From the NCBI GenBank assembly GCA_018334855.1, contig JAGXLE010000014.1:1-12839 (forward strand): 12,839 nucleotides of DNA, in the 5' to 3' direction. The position numbers were made by a program, and so were the translations under genes. This DNA comes from Desulfobacterales bacterium. GTDB lineage: Bacteria > Desulfobacterota > Desulfobacteria > Desulfobacterales > Desulfosalsimonadaceae. Below the pieces are notes generated by a model. It saw only the letters and a program-made list of their open reading frames with translations, made no database searches and was not told the origin of the DNA. Positions 1 through 6,660 of this stretch are shown here, one piece after another (position 1 is the stretch's first letter; the number at the start of each line of letters is the position of its first letter).

Positions 1-1183
1 CCGGACTCAATGCGTAGATGCGTCCGTAAAGCGCTTCGAGCGCGGCGCGTTTTTGCCTGAGCAATGATACAGCCGCTGCCGTGAGCCTTCCTGACAGGTT
101 GGCATGCCTGTCATAAGACGTGCGGATGCGGTTTTGAAGCGGGGCTGCAAAAAGGCGCTCTCTGCGCCAGGACAGGCGTTCACGCCTGTCGTTTATAATC
201 CGGGTCATGGCGGCTGCAAGGCGGGCGTAATCTTCGTCTATTCGCAGCCGCAGGTCATCCAGGCGCCGCCTGGGATGCACAAGGCGGCGGGTCAGTTTTT
301 CCAGTCCCTGGCGCTGCTCTTTTACCTGCCCGGAGATCCGGGCGTGCATCCTGCGCTTCAGCCCCCGCAAGGTGTATAATACGTCTTCTTTTACAGGGAC
401 TGCCAGTTCTGCGGCAGCCGAAGGGGTGGGGGCCCGCAGGTCTGCGGTAAAATCAGCGATTGTATAATCTGTTTCATGCCCCACTGCTGAAATCACCGGA
501 ACCGCTGAATCAGTAATCGCCCGGGCGACTTCTTCCGAGTTAAATGCAGCCAGGTCCTCCAGGGATCCTCCGCCGCGGGCAACAATTGCAACGTCAGCCT
601 GTGCGTGGCGGTTTAACAGTTTTATGGCGCCCGTGATTTCAGTTGCAGCGCCTTCTCCCTGTACAGCGGCGGCAATAATAAGGACCGGCATGTTGGGAAA
701 CCTGCGGTGAATCACCCTAATGATGTCATGGACAACCGAGCCCGTGGCCGAACTTATTACCGCGACCCTGGAAGGCAGAAACGGGATCGCCTTTTTGTAT
801 TGATTGTCAAACAGGCCTTCTTCTGAAAGCTTCCGCTTAAGCTGTTCAAATGCGGCCTGAAGCGCGCCTGCGCCCGAAGGCTCAAGGTATTCCAGGATTA
901 TCTGGTATGCGCCCCTGGGAGAATATACGCTTATTCTGCCAAAACCGGTAACCATCATTCCGTCTTCAGGGAAAAATTTGAGGTTTCTGTTCTGGCCTCT
1001 GAACATGACCGCCTGGATCTGAGATTCGGAATCTTTAAGGGTAAAATAATAATGGCCTGATGCCGGCATGCGGATGTTTGAAATTTCGCCGGAAATCCAG
1101 ACAAATGGATAAGTTTCTTCAAGCAGTGTTTTAATTTTTGAGGTCAGTTCTGAAACCGAATAGACCCTGCGTTCCACGTTCAT
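1..1183 (-). CDS. xseA: Exodeoxyribonuclease VII large subunit (partial, C-terminus beyond left edge)
   Basis: Large catalytic subunit of exonuclease VII, which with XseB degrades single-stranded DNA in the cytoplasm during repair. 394 residues are visible when the minus strand is translated; the frame is open to base 1, so the C-terminal end is missing. An OB-fold nucleic-acid-binding domain covers about residues 6-103 (VWISGEISNIRMPASGHYYF region). The catalytic domain follows, with SSATGSVVHDI (144-154), ARGGGSLEDLAAFN (202-215) and SAVGHETDYTIADF (232-245), then APTPSAAAE. From about residue 265 the chain is Arg/Lys/Leu-rich and probably coiled coil, as in the family. The ATG at 1183 is preceded by AGGA at a spacing of about 7; an in-frame ATG at 1204 would add seven residues (MTWQDHR) and cannot be excluded. 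The 260-bp gap up to the next gene contains only small palindromes, with no convincing promoter or gene. xseB is not in view. Confidence 0.97.
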   Translation of the reverse strand, partial: MNVERRVYSVSELTSKIKTLLEETYPFVWISGEISNIRMPASGHYYFTLKDSESQIQAVMFRGQNRNLKFFPEDGMMVTGFGRISVYSPRGAYQIILEYLEPSGAGALQAAFEQLKRKLSEEGLFDNQYKKAIPFLPSRVAVISSATGSVVHDIIRVIHRRFPNMPVLIIAAAVQGEGAATEITGAIKLLNRHAQADVAIVARGGGSLEDLAAFNSEEVARAITDSAVPVISAVGHETDYTIADFTADLRAPTPSAAAELAVPVKEDVLYTLRGLKRRMHARISGQVKEQRQGLEKLTRRLVHPRRRLDDLRLRIDEDYARLAAAMTRIINDRRERLSWRRERLFAAPLQNRIRTSYDRHANLSGRLTAAAVSLLRQKRAALEALYGRIYALSP

Positions 1184-1443
1184 TCGATGATCCTGCCATG
1201 TCATGGGGTATTTCCATGCTTTTTGTTATTTTCCGAATCAAATTACGCTAGCACACTTGAAACCATCATTCAATCCAAAACAGCCGGACCCGTAAAATCC
1301 AATCCGGAAGCCGGAACCGGTAACACCGCGGTTTTGAAAAATTATAACGTCTGATAAGGAATATTATGTAAACTTTGATAAAATTCTCAAAAATGACCGC
1401 CATGCAGGGCAAGGCAATGCCCTACTATTATAAGTTGAGGATT

Positions 1444-1704
1444 TTATGTGCGGTTTATGATGTCGCGGACTGCTGGCATTATGTAGATGTCTTCAAGGGG
1501 CATCTGTTTGAGGCAGGCGGCAAGGGTTTGTATTTTTTCGTTTATGGAAAGATTCTTGTCCATTATAAATACCTGTTCGCCCCTGAGCCTGCAGAGCCCG
1601 CTTCTTGCGTTTACCCCGGTGGCCCGAAGGTTTTGCTCAATAACACGAATTTCGGATTTTTCTGCAATTTCTTTAAGATGTCTGTATATATCCCGCCGCT
1701 TCAT
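1444..1704 (-). CDS. Small conserved protein of unknown function (86 aa)
   Basis: I do not recognise a function. The protein is 86 residues, basic at the N-terminus (MKRRDIYRHLKEIAEK) and appears soluble, with no signal peptide or membrane segment. A middle block reads SGLCRLRGEQVFIMDKNLS (35-53), followed by a predicted helix (NEKIQTLAACLKQM) and a short end containing EDIYIMPAVRDI. This arrangement matches my recollection of a family of small deltaproteobacterial proteins of unknown role that share GLC-x-(V/L)-(K/R)-G and a C-terminal PA(V/L)R motif; I could not check this by search. There is no HExxH or other obvious catalytic motif; the two cysteines (38, 65) are not paired in a CxxC. AGGA lies only 3 nt before the ATG. 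It lies upstream of xseA on the same strand and divergent from the Bax-inhibitor gene. The frames that overlap it on the plus strand look like shadows. Confidence 0.75.
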   Translation of the reverse strand: MKRRDIYRHLKEIAEKSEIRVIEQNLRATGVNARSGLCRLRGEQVFIMDKNLSINEKIQTLAACLKQMPLEDIYIMPAVRDIINRT

Positions 1705-1739
1705 TTATCCTGATTCCAAAAATATGTGCACGATCTGTC

Positions 1740-1767
1740 TTGAAAATCGCCGAAGATGTGTTATTTT
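1740..1767 (+). promoter_or_regulatory. Possible sigma70 promoter for the Bax-inhibitor-1 gene
   Basis: TTGAAA at 1740-1745 is followed after 16 bases by TATTTT at 1762-1767, about 50 bases before the start codon. The -35 matches consensus well (5/6) and the -10 moderately (4/6). This is the shared upstream region of two divergent genes, so a promoter is expected here, but AT-rich DNA yields such matches by chance. Confidence 0.3.
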
Positions 1768-1820
1768 ATATCAGCTTTTAAACACCGACACTATTTGATT
1801 TAATAAAGAAGGAGGAATAA

Positions 1821-2528
1821 ATGGCAGAGACTGCAACTACCCGCCAGACCACCCAAACCCAGGCTAAAGTCAACAGTTTTATCCGCAGTGTGTATAACTG
1901 GATGGCCGCCGGGCTGGCGCTCACCGGAGGAGTGGCCTATTTTGCCGCTCACAACCAGACCCTAAACCAGGTGATTTTCGGCGTGCCCATGGTATTTTTC
2001 GGGCTTATCATCGCAGAGCTTGGTATGGTTTTTTACCTGAGCGCCCGGATACAGAAAATAGAAGCATCAACAGCCACCGGACTTTTTCTGCTTTATGCGG
2101 CTTTAAACGGGCTGACCCTGTCATTTATATTCCTGGTATATACCAGCACATCCATTGCCTCGGTCTTTTTTATATGCGCGGCCACTTTTGTAGCCTGCAG
2201 CATTTACGGAATGACCACAAAAAGGGATCTCACCTCCTGGGGCAATTTTTTGTTCATGGGCCTGATAGGCATTATTATCGCTTCAGTGGTCAACATGTTT
2301 GTTCAGAGCTCGGCGTTGGGAGTAATTATAAGTTATATCGGGGTACTGGTGTTTGTCGGACTCACGGCCTATGACACCCAGAAGTTAAAGAACATGGCCA
2401 TGACACAGCCCGAGGGCATTGAAGCCGGGGTTGTCCGCAAAGGCGCCATTCTGGGTGCCCTGTCTTTATACCTTGATTTTATAAATCTTTTCATAATGCT
2501 TCTTGCCATTTTCGGCCAGAGGGAATAA
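1821..2528 (+). CDS. Bax inhibitor-1 / YccA-YbhL family membrane protein
   Basis: Integral inner-membrane protein of the BI-1 (TMBIM) family. Bacterial members such as BsYetJ are pH-sensitive calcium leak channels, and E. coli YccA binds the FtsH protease; which role applies here is not visible. 235 residues, typical of the family. A soluble Thr/Gln-rich N-terminus (1-22) precedes about seven hydrophobic segments, roughly 27-43, 50-75, 84-106, 111-130, 142-162, 164-182 and 207-231. The family hallmarks GLTAYDTQKLK (180-190, Asp185) and SLYLDFINLF (215-224, Asp219) are present; they correspond to the di-aspartyl pH sensor. The loop between them is longer than in YetJ (34 residues between the aspartates against 24). 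A strong AAGGAGG lies 5 nt before the ATG. It converges on glmM with only 6 bases between stop codons and no terminator in between. Confidence 0.95.
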   Translation: MAETATTRQTTQTQAKVNSFIRSVYNWMAAGLALTGGVAYFAAHNQTLNQVIFGVPMVFFGLIIAELGMVFYLSARIQKIEASTATGLFLLYAALNGLTLSFIFLVYTSTSIASVFFICAATFVACSIYGMTTKRDLTSWGNFLFMGLIGIIIASVVNMFVQSSALGVIISYIGVLVFVGLTAYDTQKLKNMAMTQPEGIEAGVVRKGAILGALSLYLDFINLFIMLLAIFGQRE

Positions 2529-2534
2529 AGCCCC

Positions 2535-3884
2535 CTATTCTCCCAGTTTTTCAGATACAACTTCAGCAATGTCATGGCAGAGGCGCCTGGTCTCATCCGG
2601 ATCAGGCCCTTCTACCATGACGCGGCAAAGCGGGCGGGTACCGGAAAATCTGACCAGCACCCTCCCCTTGTCTGCAAGATATCCCTCCACCTTTTCAATT
2701 TCCGCGGCTATTTCCGGGATTTTATAAATATCTGCTTTTTCCCTGATCCGGACATTTTCGAGAACCTGGGGGTAAACATCCATGATCTTTCGCAGCGAGG
2801 AAAGCGGCTCTTGCGCGCTGCGCACGGCTTCCAGAAGCCGTATCGCTGTAAGTATTCCGTCTCCGGAGGTATGATGATCCAGAAAAATCATATGCCCGGA
2901 ATCTTCGCCGCCAAGCACTGCCCCGCTTTTGCGCATCCTGTCAAGAACGTAGCGGTCGCCCACGTCTGTTGCAACATGGTCGATATCCATTTCTTTTAAT
3001 GCATTGATCAGCCCGATATTGCTCATCACGGTACTGACCACCAGGTTGTTTTTCAGCAGTCCGGCCTGCTTCATGTAACTGGCGCAAATGGCCAGAATAT
3101 GATCTCCGGTTACAGGTTCTCCGTTTTCATCCACCGCAATCAGCCTGTCGCCGTCGCCGTCAAATGCAAGGCCGACATCCGCCCTTTTTTTAAGCACCGT
3201 ATCCTGTAAAGATTCAATATGCTGGGACCCGCATTCCGCATTGATATTAAGCCCGTCCGGCCTGCACGATAAAGCCGTGACCTCTGCCCCCAGCTCTGAA
3301 AACACCCTCGGGGCTATTGTTGAAGCCGCACCGTTTGAACAGTCCAGAACAATGCGCAGCCCGCTTAAATCATCTGTTTGCCCCATGCTTCTTTTGAGAA
3401 AAGAAGCGTATTTGTCTTCGGCATCAAGCATCCTGTTCACAGTGCCAAGCTGATCTGCCGCCGCTGCATCAAACCCGTTTTCAGGATTTAATACCAGTGT
3501 TTCAATGCGGTGCTCTGTTGCGGAATCGAGCTTGTAGCCGGCGCTGTCAAATATTTTGATCCCGTTGTCCTCAAAAGGATTGTGTGATGCAGAAACCATA
3601 ATTCCGGCATCTGCGCTGTTTAAGGTCGCAAGGTATGCAATTGCAGGAGTGGGTATAATACCGGCCAGGTAAACATCTGCACCGCAGGAGGATATTCCTG
3701 CTGCAAGGGCGGCTTCCAGCATATCCCCTGAAAGCCGTCCGTCTTTTCCTATAATTATTTTCGAACGCTTGTTTGTCTTCAGGACTCCGGCGGCAGCCCT
3801 GCCGAGGTTTAAGGCGATTTCCGGAGTTATGGGAAATTTATTTGCCACACCCCTGATTCCGTCTGTACCGAAAAGCTTTTCCAT
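2535..3884 (-). CDS. glmM: Phosphoglucosamine mutase
   Basis: Interconverts glucosamine-6-phosphate and glucosamine-1-phosphate in the cytosolic route to UDP-GlcNAc for peptidoglycan and lipopolysaccharide. 449 residues, full length. The canonical opening LFGTDGIRG (4-12) fixes the start. The phosphoserine loop is VSASHNPFEDNGIK with Ser100 as the acceptor, the Mg site is DGDGDR (242-247), the sugar-binding loop is GGEDSGH (325-331) and the phosphate-binding loop is RFSGTRPLCRVMVEG (412-426). In the last loop the usual Glu (or Gln) after SGT is Arg417, a mild oddity. AGGAG is present but about 13 nt before the ATG, longer than usual. It follows the GlmU-like gene by 30 bases on the same strand, so both are probably on one mRNA, and it converges on the Bax-inhibitor gene. 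Confidence 0.98.
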   Translation of the reverse strand: MEKLFGTDGIRGVANKFPITPEIALNLGRAAAGVLKTNKRSKIIIGKDGRLSGDMLEAALAAGISSCGADVYLAGIIPTPAIAYLATLNSADAGIMVSASHNPFEDNGIKIFDSAGYKLDSATEHRIETLVLNPENGFDAAAADQLGTVNRMLDAEDKYASFLKRSMGQTDDLSGLRIVLDCSNGAASTIAPRVFSELGAEVTALSCRPDGLNINAECGSQHIESLQDTVLKKRADVGLAFDGDGDRLIAVDENGEPVTGDHILAICASYMKQAGLLKNNLVVSTVMSNIGLINALKEMDIDHVATDVGDRYVLDRMRKSGAVLGGEDSGHMIFLDHHTSGDGILTAIRLLEAVRSAQEPLSSLRKIMDVYPQVLENVRIREKADIYKIPEIAAEIEKVEGYLADKGRVLVRFSGTRPLCRVMVEGPDPDETRRLCHDIAEVVSEKLGE

Positions 3885-3914
3885 TGCTATATGTTTTCTC
3901 CTGTAGCCTGTGAG

Positions 3915-5162
3915 TCAGATGGAGGATTGAAACTCAGGGATAAATGACAGCCATCGCTCAACCAGGGCTTCTGTTATTTCCTGAAGCCATTCTGCCCCGG
4001 CTTCGGCATGCTTGCTGTCAAGAGACTGAACTACCCGTATGTAATCGTTTTTGCCGTAGATCCTGATGCCGTTGTTTATGATATCTATGAATCTGTCACG
4101 TTTTTCGCGGCTTTCCACTGCTTCTGCGCCAGGTGTACGAAGATCTGCTTCCAGTTGCTGCCAGTTTTCACAGAGCTGCTTTTTCTGTCTGAGCAGAAAT
4201 CCGGAAGCCTTTTCTCCGGCAATTTTTTTATAATTTTCGGCAGATTCAGGCATCCTGGCGGCAAATTCTCCCAGGCGGCCGATGCGTTCTTCGATGCACC
4301 CTTCCAATGTCTGTACAAGGCCTTTAAAAAGAAGCTCGGGCATCATTTCAGATATAAACAGGGAGCGCACCTGCCAATACCAGTGCCGCAGGACCTTAAG
4401 GCTTGCGATATAATACAGGTTGTTTGCCACAATTCTTTTTATATTGCGGTATAACATTCTGCCGTCATAAGGGGCATTTCCGGATCTGCCCGGTCCGCCG
4501 AAAATAAGGCGTCCCGGCCGTGTCTCGTCTTTACGGTTAATGGTACCGGCGGCAACAACCGTACCGTATGCCAGTCTGCATGGCCCGACAAGGCCCCCCT
4601 GGCCTCCCAGAAAAACCGGGGGCTGATTTATCATCACGCCTCTTGCCACATCGCCAATCAGGGACGGGGTGGCCTTGTCCTGCTGCGGGGTGAAGTTGAA
4701 ATGAATGTAGGAACTGCCGACTTCGCTGTGGTTTTTCCGGCTGCTGCCCCCCGCCATAAGGCAGTCACAGAAATTGATCAGGCTGCCCAGGGTAACAAAC
4801 GGAAAAAGGATGGTCTGCTTGAGTCCAACGCTGTGTGCTGCGCTTGCTTCTTCTTCCAGTATGGTGCCGTCGCGGATATGGGCGCATGAGCCTACTGAAC
4901 TTTTTTTTAAAAAAACCGAATACTTAAAATATCCTCCTTTAAGCGATACTTCAGGACCGATATAACAGTTTTCAACTGTTGTAGGCGCCTCTTCGCCAAT
5001 TTGAGCGCCCTGGCAGATAAGTGTTTCCGATCCTCTGATGCGGCTTCCGGAATGGATAACAACCCCCTGCCCGGCTACTCGCTCAGGGTTTACTTCCGGG
5101 CCGATCTCGATGCTTTCGGGATTGCCCACAGAAGCTCCCTTTTCTATAAGCTGTTTAATCAT
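3915..5162 (-). CDS. GlmU-like left-handed beta-helix protein, possible acetyltransferase
   Basis: 415 residues. The first ~225 form imperfect hexapeptide repeats typical of a left-handed beta-helix: IEIGPEV, VVIHSGSRIRG, CYIGPEVSLKGG, SVGSCAHIRDGTIL, then SLIGDVARG, GLVGPCRLAYGTVVAAGTI (190-208). The stretch with KNHSEVG (143-149), HFNF (154-157) and the AAGTI end resembles the C-terminal acetyltransferase domain of GlmU, where a His and an Asn-Tyr pair act on glucosamine-1-phosphate and acetyl-CoA. His145 and Asn156-Phe157 are tentative counterparts and lie closer together than in GlmU. The GlmU N-terminal uridylyltransferase signature (AAGxGTRM) is absent. Residues 235-415 look alpha-helical (Tyr/Arg-rich, then charged, heptad-like) and I do not recognise them. 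AGGA lies 9 nt before the ATG. Position directly before glmM supports a role in amino-sugar metabolism, by inference. It could instead be a scaffold or regulator, or a transferase for another sugar. Confidence 0.85.
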   Translation of the reverse strand: MIKQLIEKGASVGNPESIEIGPEVNPERVAGQGVVIHSGSRIRGSETLICQGAQIGEEAPTTVENCYIGPEVSLKGGYFKYSVFLKKSSVGSCAHIRDGTILEEEASAAHSVGLKQTILFPFVTLGSLINFCDCLMAGGSSRKNHSEVGSSYIHFNFTPQQDKATPSLIGDVARGVMINQPPVFLGGQGGLVGPCRLAYGTVVAAGTINRKDETRPGRLIFGGPGRSGNAPYDGRMLYRNIKRIVANNLYYIASLKVLRHWYWQVRSLFISEMMPELLFKGLVQTLEGCIEERIGRLGEFAARMPESAENYKKIAGEKASGFLLRQKKQLCENWQQLEADLRTPGAEAVESREKRDRFIDIINNGIRIYGKNDYIRVVQSLDSKHAEAGAEWLQEITEALVERWLSFIPEFQSSI

Positions 5163-5511
5163 GACCTGTAATCCTGATATATTGTTGACGTGTTTTTTTT
5201 TGTTCAGGTTTGACAGGCTCGTAAAAAGTCATTTCCGAGCGACATTTGATCATTTTAATGATCACAGAGCGAGGAAATCGACTTTTTACGAAACCATAAG
5301 GTTTTTCCGATCTTCGAATTTGTATCAATTATCGGTTTTTTTGTCTATGGGTTTTGCCTGAAAATCCGGATATTAGGTTGTTAAAGCAAACGTGCTTGAA
5401 GCCGGAACGATTTTGTGATATGGAGTAATTTTATCTAATTTTACCCGGAAAAGGCTTATTGTCCCTCCCGGAGAGAATAATCTTTTAATATTGCCGGTAT
5501 CGTTTTTTTAA
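5163..5511. other. 349-bp divergent intergenic region
   Basis: Lies between the starts of the GlmU-like gene (-) and the DHH gene (+), so it should hold both promoters. I see no gene in it. It contains the long inverted repeat at 5216-5295. Just after that is a weak hairpin, CCGAT (5307-5311) with ATCGG (5331-5335) and an inner AATT/AATT pairing, followed by seven T (5336-5342); it resembles a plus-strand terminator, though no plus-strand gene precedes it. TTGAAG at 5396-5401 with TATGGA at 5419-5424 (spacer 17) is a weak promoter candidate for the DHH gene. Confidence 0.5.
5216..5295. repeat. Imperfect 80-bp inverted repeat with nested palindrome
   Basis: The left arm TCGTAAAAAGTCATTTCC (5219-5236) pairs with the right arm GGAAATCGACTTTTTACGA (5273-5291) with one bulged base. 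Inside it TGATCATT (5247-5254) pairs with AATGATCA (5257-5264) across two bases. Unpaired segments on each side carry a GAGCGA motif. The right arm read on the minus strand resembles the start of the spacer after the DHH gene (6452). It has the form of a small palindromic intergenic repeat or miniature element; no transposase and no target duplication were identified. Confidence 0.75.
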
Positions 5512-6444
5512 ATGAAGGGAAAAAAATACAGACTGCTTACAAGAAGCGACCTTGACGGGTTGATCTGTGCCGTATTGATGCGGCATCTTGACATGGTCGA
5601 GCAAATCGTGCTTATTGATCATCCCAGTACAATGCAGGAAGGACTGGTTAAAGTATCTGAGACCGATATCATTACCAACCTCCCCTATGTCGACGGTGCG
5701 CACCTTGCATTTGACCACCATCTTTCCGAAACACTGCGCAACCGGAAAAATCCGGCTCATATAATTGACCCGGACGCTCCTTCTGCCGCCCGGGTCATTT
5801 ACGAATACTACGGGGGAAAAACCAGATTTCCCGAATTTTTTGACGATATCATGGAGGCTGTGGACAAGGCCGATTCAGGCAGTTTTTCACGCCGGGAAAT
5901 CCTTAATCCCACAGGATGGACCCTGCTCAATTTTCTGGTGGACAAACGTACCGGCATAGAGGAATGGGGAAAGTTTGCCATCTCCGAGAAACAGTTCAAG
6001 CTCAACCTGATAGACTGGATCGGGAAAATGCCGGTTGACGAGATTCTGCAGTTCCCCGATGTTGCACAGCGGGCGGAAGTTTATTTTCAGTATGAAAAAA
6101 AGTATAAAAAGCAGCTCGAAACCAGTGCGGTGGTAAACCGCAATATAATCATACTCGACTGTCGCTCCGTCCAGCAGGTCTATCCCGGCAACCGGTTTAT
6201 TGTTTACGCACTTTATCCGCAGTGCAATGTTTCCATACAGATAAAGCAGGAACCAGAAGAAGGCAAGATAACGTTTTCAGTAGGCAAATCGATTATCAAT
6301 ACCACCTCGGATGCTAATATCGGGCAATTGATGCTGCAATACGGCGGAGGAGGACACAGGGCGGCAGGAGCCTGCCATGTGCCGGTCGGGCAGGCCGGAA
6401 AAGTGCTTGCGGAAATCATTGAGGCACTGAGCGATTCTGATTAA
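5512..6444 (+). CDS. DHH/DHHA1 family phosphoesterase (exopolyphosphatase- or NrnA-like)
   Basis: A 310-residue cytosolic metal-dependent phosphoesterase of the DHH superfamily, which includes nanoRNases/pAp phosphatases, RecJ and type II exopolyphosphatases. The N-terminal domain has the metal-binding motif LTRSDLDGLICA (9-20; Asp13, Asp15), the signature DHH at 68-70 in HLAFDHHLSE, DPDAPSAARVIYEYY (86-100) and VDKADSGSF (117-125). The C-terminal DHHA1 domain ends in GGGGHRAAGACHVP (278-291), the usual substrate-binding loop. The substrate cannot be told from sequence; oligoribonucleotides, cyclic-dinucleotide products, pAp or polyphosphate are all possible. A stop codon directly precedes the ATG in frame, so this is the earliest start, and the conserved motif at residue 13 rules out a later one; yet no Shine-Dalgarno sequence is present, only a T-rich stretch. 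Repeat-like elements lie on both sides. Confidence 0.93.
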   Translation: MKGKKYRLLTRSDLDGLICAVLMRHLDMVEQIVLIDHPSTMQEGLVKVSETDIITNLPYVDGAHLAFDHHLSETLRNRKNPAHIIDPDAPSAARVIYEYYGGKTRFPEFFDDIMEAVDKADSGSFSRREILNPTGWTLLNFLVDKRTGIEEWGKFAISEKQFKLNLIDWIGKMPVDEILQFPDVAQRAEVYFQYEKKYKKQLETSAVVNRNIIILDCRSVQQVYPGNRFIVYALYPQCNVSIQIKQEPEEGKITFSVGKSIINTTSDANIGQLMLQYGGGGHRAAGACHVPVGQAGKVLAEIIEALSDSD

Positions 6445-6451
6445 ATTTGAT

Positions 6452-6612
6452 GGCTTCGTAAAAAGCTGATTATACCGCCGACGGCATTTTTGCAGAAAGC
6501 AAATCCGTAAGCACCCAGGCTGATCGGCGGTGCTAAAAAGGAGTTTCCTCGCTACAGGAGCCTCCTGGAGCCTCAATTTCCGCTCGGAAACCCGCTTTTC
6601 CGCACCGCCGTC
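6452..6612 (+). repeat. Hairpin-rich, repeat-like spacer before pgi
   Basis: Begins with GGCTTCGTAAAAAG (6452-6465), closely related to the right arm of the inverted repeat at 5216-5295 read on the minus strand. CGGCGGTGC (6525-6533) pairs exactly with GCACCGCCG (6602-6610), and the stem continues imperfectly to GTTTCC (6543-6548) with GGAAAC (6586-6591). ACCGCCGA (6474-6481) can instead pair with TCGGCGGT (6524-6531), so two folds compete. Small internal hairpins lie at 6555-6567 (CAGGA/TCCTG) and 6577-6590 (TTTCCG/CGGAAA), and GGAGCCTC is repeated at 6558 and 6567. It ends before the pgi ribosome-binding site. It may be an intergenic repeat, an mRNA leader structure, or both. Confidence 0.55.
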
Positions 6613-6660
6613 AGGGCAACGAAGTGCAATTTCGCAAGAGCGCAAAAAAAGGATTACTAT

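Noticed and set aside
104-379. Plus-strand open frame of 91 codons near the left edge
   Set aside because: It is antisense to xseA, whose motifs are unmistakable on the other strand.
1406-1423. AGGGCA/TGCCCT hairpin after the small unknown gene
   Set aside because: Six base pairs only, and no T-run on the minus strand, so not supportable as a terminator.
1375-1798. Two plus-strand open frames of 103-112 codons
   Set aside because: Both overlap the small minus-strand gene antisense, have no ribosome-binding site, and read like translated antisense with no domain. The minus-strand frame has motif structure and AGGA before its start.
4008-4454. Plus-strand open frame of 148 codons
   Set aside because: Antisense to the helical C-terminal part of the GlmU-like gene; Phe/Cys-rich and without a start signal, so a shadow.
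5307-5342. Weak hairpin followed by seven T in the divergent intergenic region
   Set aside because: Terminator-like on the plus strand, but no plus-strand gene ends here and the stem is only five pairs; noted under the intergenic entry rather than called.
6277-6645. Minus-strand open frame of 122 codons covering the spacer before pgi and the end of the DHH gene
   Set aside because: It runs antisense through the conserved DHHA1 end of a clear gene and through a hairpin-rich repeat. The Arg/Cys-rich product has no recognisable domain, so it looks like a by-product of repeat sequence.
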